Source: an uncultured Campylobacteraceae bacterium (GTDB taxonomy: Bacteria > Campylobacterota > Campylobacteria > Campylobacterales > Arcobacteraceae). Taken from it: a stretch of 11,194 nucleotides of DNA. The DNA lies in NCBI GenBank assembly GCA_913057765.1, contig CAJXPH010000074.1:1-11194 (forward strand), given 5' to 3'. Every line of letters starts with the position of its first letter. Position 1 is the stretch's first letter. A program made the position numbers and the translations under genes. Shown here in pieces: positions 8,713-11,194 of the stretch. The notes below the pieces were generated by a model. It made no database searches. It was not told the origin of the DNA and worked only from the letters and a program-made list of their open reading frames with translations.

Positions 8713-9558
8713 ATGGACAATAATAAAGTAGAACAGGAAAGAAGAACTAGTGCTAGAAGAAATACTGATATACATGATAATAAATTAATTGCTGAAATAG
8801 AAGAATTAAAAAGGGAATTTGAAAAAACTACAGATAAACTTATTAAAGATGTTCGGCGTCAAGATAAAATTATGGCAAGAAGTGACAAAAGACAACAACA
8901 AGAATATGATGAATTACAAACTAAACTTGAAGAAGTAAAAGCATTAGGGAAAGAGATTGAAGAAACACAAAGGGAAGTTGTTTTTACAATGGGTGCAATA
9001 GGCGAGAGTCGTTCAAAAGAGACTGGAAATCATGTAAAAAGAGTTGCAGAATACTCAAAACTTTTAGCATTATATTATGGCCTTTCTGAACAAGAATCGG
9101 AAATGTTAAAACAAGCAAGCCCTATGCATGATATTGGTAAGGTTGCAATCCCCGATGCGGTACTAAATAAACCTGGACGATTTAATGATGAAGAAAGAAA
9201 AATCATGGATACCCATGCTTCCTTAGGCTATGAAATGTTAAAACACTCAAATAGACCTTTACTTAAATGTGCAGCTACTGTGGCATATGAGCATCATGAA
9301 AAATGGAATGGAAAAGGTTATCCACAAGGTACAGCAGGTGAAGATATTCATATCTATGGAAGAATTACTGCTCTTGCTGATGTATTTGATGCTTTAGGTA
9401 GTGATAGATGTTATAAAAAAGCTTGGGATGATGATAGAATTTTTGGACTTTTTAAAGAAGAAAGAGCTGAGCATTTTGATCCAAAACTTATTGATATTTT
9501 CTTTGAGCATTTAGATGAATTTTTAAAGATTAGAGATTCTTTAAAAGATAAGTATTAA
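8713..9558 (+). CDS. Coiled-coil HD-GYP domain protein, probable c-di-GMP phosphodiesterase
   Basis: A cytoplasmic 281-residue protein with no receiver or membrane segment. Residues 1-90 are a charged helical and coiled-coil region that includes VRRQDKIMARSDKRQQ. Residues about 91-275 are an HD-GYP domain with the expected metal and catalytic residues: H107 in NHVKR, H139-D140 and K143 in MHDIGKVAIPD, H168 in DTHASLGYEML, H194-H195 in YEHHEKWNGKGYP with G202-Y203-P204 intact, and D223 in ALADVFDAL. HD-GYP proteins hydrolyse c-di-GMP to pGpG or GMP; that is known of the family and not shown for this protein. It is the last gene of the switch operon and the only one with a plausible second-messenger activity, so it is probably the output, controlled through its coiled coil by the SiaC-like or GGDEF-like protein. 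Confidence 0.92.
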   Translation: MDNNKVEQERRTSARRNTDIHDNKLIAEIEELKREFEKTTDKLIKDVRRQDKIMARSDKRQQQEYDELQTKLEEVKALGKEIEETQREVVFTMGAIGESRSKETGNHVKRVAEYSKLLALYYGLSEQESEMLKQASPMHDIGKVAIPDAVLNKPGRFNDEERKIMDTHASLGYEMLKHSNRPLLKCAATVAYEHHEKWNGKGYPQGTAGEDIHIYGRITALADVFDALGSDRCYKKAWDDDRIFGLFKEERAEHFDPKLIDIFFEHLDEFLKIRDSLKDKY

Positions 9559-9582
9559 ATATTCACTCATATCTATTCAAGA

Positions 9583-9598
9583 TAAAATTCGCTAAAAT
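9583..9598 (+). promoter_or_regulatory. Candidate sigma-70 promoter for trpA-bpt (two TAAAAT boxes)
   Basis: The 74-nt gap 9559-9632 contains two TAAAAT hexamers at 9583-9588 and 9593-9598, ten bases apart. Either could act as a -10 box in an AT-rich campylobacterotal genome, where -35 boxes are often unrecognisable; no TTGACA-like box is seen. They would start transcription about 25-40 nt before the trpA start codon. No GC-rich hairpin terminator lies between the HD-GYP gene and trpA, so read-through from the signalling operon is possible. Confidence 0.4.
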
Positions 9599-9621
9599 AA
9601 ATACTTTATCAAATATTTATT

Positions 9622-9625
9622 AGGA
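9622..9625 (+). promoter_or_regulatory. Ribosome binding site supporting the TTG start of trpA
   Basis: AGGA lies 7 nt before the TTG at 9633. No ATG occurs nearby in frame until well inside the conserved fold, and starting at TTG gives the MKKLVGYIT N-terminus normal for short bacterial TrpA proteins. Confidence 0.7.
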
Positions 9626-9632
9626 TTTTATA

Positions 9633-10373
9633 TTGAAAAAATTAGTTGGTTATATTACATCATCAATTCCCGAAAATAATTTTACAGTTGATTTAGCTTT
9701 AAGCATGAAAGAAGTGGGTGTTGATACATTAGAATTAGGAGTACCTTTTTCTGATCCTGTAGCAGATGGTCCAGTTATTGAAAAAGCGAATCAAATTGCT
9801 CTAAATAATGGCTTTAAATTAAAAGATTTATTTGAAGTTAGTTCACAAATAGCTCCAAAAATGGATATGTTATGGATGGGATATATGAATCCATTTTATC
9901 ATTATGGAATTGAAAATTTTTTACAAAAAGCAGATGAATATGGTGTAAATGGAATGATTATTCCTGATGTTCCAAATGAAGAAGCTAAGTTACTAGAACC
10001 ATTATTTCAAAAATATAATAAAGCTCAAATTTCTTTTGTAGCACCAACTCATACTGAAAATAGAATTAAGCAAGTTGTTTCAAATGCGCAAAAATTTATT
10101 TATATGGTAGCTTACGCAGGTATTACGGGAAGTGGCAAAAGCGAAGATTTAACTACTATTATTGATACTGTTAAAAAATATTCCCAAACACCTCTTTATA
10201 TTGGTTTTGGTGTTGATGAAAAAACATGTAAAGAAAAATCGCAAGGTGTTGATGGCGTAATCGTTGGTAGTGCTTTTGTAAAACATTTGATTGATGATTC
10301 TTTATCAAATAGTGAAAAAATGAAAAATATTACTGCCGTTGCAAAAGAAATAAAAGAAAAAATAAACGAATAA
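9633..10373 (+). CDS. trpA: Tryptophan synthase alpha subunit
   Basis: Cleaves indole-3-glycerol phosphate to indole and glyceraldehyde 3-phosphate; indole passes to the TrpB subunit for condensation with serine, the last step of tryptophan synthesis. The 246-residue TIM barrel carries the signature LELGVPFSDPVADGP (33-47), with catalytic E34 and D45 spaced as E49 and D60 of the Escherichia coli enzyme. Further family features are PDVPNEE (111-117), AYAGITGSGKS (160-170) at the phosphate-binding loop, and GFGVDEKT with GVIVGSAFVK (208-217). It is slightly shorter than the E. coli protein, lacking an N-terminal extension. The start codon is TTG. TrpB is not in the window, so the operon is split or rearranged; the next gene downstream, bpt, is unrelated in pathway. 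The GITGSGKS string resembles a P-loop only by chance. Confidence 0.97.
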   Translation: MKKLVGYITSSIPENNFTVDLALSMKEVGVDTLELGVPFSDPVADGPVIEKANQIALNNGFKLKDLFEVSSQIAPKMDMLWMGYMNPFYHYGIENFLQKADEYGVNGMIIPDVPNEEAKLLEPLFQKYNKAQISFVAPTHTENRIKQVVSNAQKFIYMVAYAGITGSGKSEDLTTIIDTVKKYSQTPLYIGFGVDEKTCKEKSQGVDGVIVGSAFVKHLIDDSLSNSEKMKNITAVAKEIKEKINE

Positions 10374-10375
10374 TT

Positions 10376-11113
10376 ATGCATATTTTAGAACGTGATGTCG
10401 AATTTGTAGAAGAGAATAGAGATTGTTCTTATTTTAGTTACGAAGTATCAGATATTAGATATCGGTATGTCAATAAATGTGAAAAAGAAGACTATCAGAA
10501 TATGCTTGAGCATGGGTGGCGACGTTTTGGTAAAATGCATTTTGTTCCTGAATGTAAAGCTTGTACAAAATGTACTTCTATGCGAATTGATATTGCAAAT
10601 TATAAATTCTCACGTTCAGAAAAGAGAGTATTTAAAAAAAATCTAGATACAAAACTTTATATTCAGGCACCTACTTTAACTTTAGATCATTTAAAACTAT
10701 ATGATAAGTATCATTCTCATATGAGTAAGAAAAAAGACTGGCCTTATACTCCTATTGAACCTGTTGAATATGATAGGTCTTATGTTCAAGGGAAAGATGA
10801 TTTTACTAAAGAATTTTTGTATGTAAGAAATAACAAATTAATTGGTGTTGCTTTAGTTGATATTTTAGAAAACTCAATATCTTCAATATATTGTTTTTAT
10901 GATCATGATTATGAAGATTTATCAATAGGAAAATTTTCGATTTTGGCACAAATTAAAATAGCAAAAGAGCTTAACATCCCTTATATTTATTTAGGGTATT
11001 GGATTAAAGAACATTTTTCAATGGGATATAAAGAAGCATATAGTCCTTTTGAGATTTTAAAAAATAGGGCAACATTAGATGAAAAAACTATTTGGGAGAA
11101 ATATACCAAGTAG
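10376..11113 (+). CDS. bpt: Aspartate/glutamate leucyltransferase (Bpt, ATE-related)
   Basis: An aminoacyl-tRNA-protein transferase that adds leucine to proteins with N-terminal Asp or Glu, marking them for the N-degron pathway (ClpS/ClpAP). At 245 residues it has family length. The N-terminal half has CSYF (C17-F20), GWRRFGKMHFVPEC (47-60) and a CxxCxxC cluster (C60, C63, C66), followed by the basic RSEKRVFKKN. The C-terminal GNAT-like half has ISSIYCFYDHDYEDLSIGKFSIL (168-190) and PYIYLGYWIKEHFSMGYK (202-219), the most conserved block of the family. It starts 2 nt after the trpA stop with no recognisable Shine-Dalgarno sequence, so it probably depends on coupling to trpA translation. Some databases call such proteins arginyltransferase; the bacterial Bpt length and motifs favour leucyl transfer, but donor specificity cannot be read directly. 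Confidence 0.92.
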   Translation: MHILERDVEFVEENRDCSYFSYEVSDIRYRYVNKCEKEDYQNMLEHGWRRFGKMHFVPECKACTKCTSMRIDIANYKFSRSEKRVFKKNLDTKLYIQAPTLTLDHLKLYDKYHSHMSKKKDWPYTPIEPVEYDRSYVQGKDDFTKEFLYVRNNKLIGVALVDILENSISSIYCFYDHDYEDLSIGKFSILAQIKIAKELNIPYIYLGYWIKEHFSMGYKEAYSPFEILKNRATLDEKTIWEKYTK

Positions 11114-11122
11114 TTATTTTTA

Positions 11123-11131
11123 TGATATAAT
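11123..11131 (+). promoter_or_regulatory. Extended -10 promoter reading out of the window
   Basis: TGATATAAT is an exact extended -10 box (TGn followed by TATAAT at 11126-11131), preceded by a T-rich run typical of campylobacterotal promoters. It lies 9 nt after the bpt stop. Transcription would begin near 11138, just before the insert ends at 11146, and serve a rightward gene not included here. Confidence 0.55.
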
Positions 11132-11146
11132 CATGCCATATGATAT

Positions 11147-11194
11147 CTGTCTCTTATACACATCTGACGCTGCCGACGAAGAGGATAGTGTAGA
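11147..11194 (-). other. Sequencing adapter (Nextera i5 side), inverted copy
   Basis: The mosaic end (11147-11165), read-1 primer site (11166-11179), i5 index AGAGGATA (11180-11187, reverse complement of the index at 9-16) and part of the P5 arm (11188-11194) mirror positions 2-49. It is not genomic sequence. Confidence 0.98.

Noticed and set aside
8494..8775. Open frame on the - strand across the GGDEF-like/HD-GYP junction
   Set aside because: It overlaps two supported genes and a shared stop/ribosome site, and its product is Ser/Phe-rich with no motif.
10116..10142. GITGSGKS in the trpA product resembles a Walker A P-loop
   Set aside because: It falls at the TrpA phosphate-binding loop, in a complete TIM barrel with the TrpA catalytic residues; no Walker B or NTPase fold is present.
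1..11194. Near-perfect terminal inverted repeats of about 48 bp at both ends, as in a transposon
   Set aside because: They are the Nextera i5 adapter with the synthetic Tn5 mosaic end; no transposase is encoded between them.

Overview
The window is a stretch of an AT-rich bacterial genome, with nearly all genes on the + strand, enclosed between two copies of an Illumina Nextera/Tn5 adapter (1-49 and 11147-11194). The genomic insert is therefore 50-11146, and the first gene is cut at its 5' end. The very low GC, the AT-rich TAAAAT/TATAAT -10 boxes without clear -35 boxes, and the character of the TrpA, Bpt and signalling proteins suggest a Campylobacterota member, probably Arcobacter-like. This is an inference, because there is no rRNA or other firm marker.

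Region 1 (50-9558) is one tightly packed signalling operon of six genes. It starts with a giant sensor phosphatase that carries at least four tandem periplasmic solute-binding (venus-flytrap) modules (the first truncated), a dCACHE domain, five PAS domains and a C-terminal SpoIIE/PP2C phosphatase. After it come a stand-alone CheY-like receiver, a SiaB-family kinase, a SiaC-family phosphoprotein (DUF1987), a coiled-coil protein with a degenerate GGDEF domain, and a soluble coiled-coil HD-GYP protein. Genes overlap or lie 1-8 nt apart, and two stop codons sit inside the next gene's Shine-Dalgarno sequence.

The gene order matches the logic of the Pseudomonas SiaABCD partner switch: a phosphatase and a kinase set the phosphorylation state of SiaC, which controls a GGDEF protein. 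Here the GGDEF protein has lost its catalytic motif (KNEVF in place of GGDEF), a receiver has been inserted, and a catalytically intact-looking HD-GYP phosphodiesterase closes the operon. I infer a multi-input switch whose output is c-di-GMP breakdown, or an allosteric GGDEF-HD-GYP pair, rather than c-di-GMP synthesis.

Region 2 (9559-11146) is housekeeping. A 74-nt AT-rich gap holds a candidate promoter. It is followed by trpA (TTG start), bpt (aspartate/glutamate leucyltransferase) two bases later, and a perfect extended -10 box at the right end that should drive a gene lying outside the window. I saw no tRNA, rRNA, CRISPR array, insertion sequence or GC-rich hairpin terminator.
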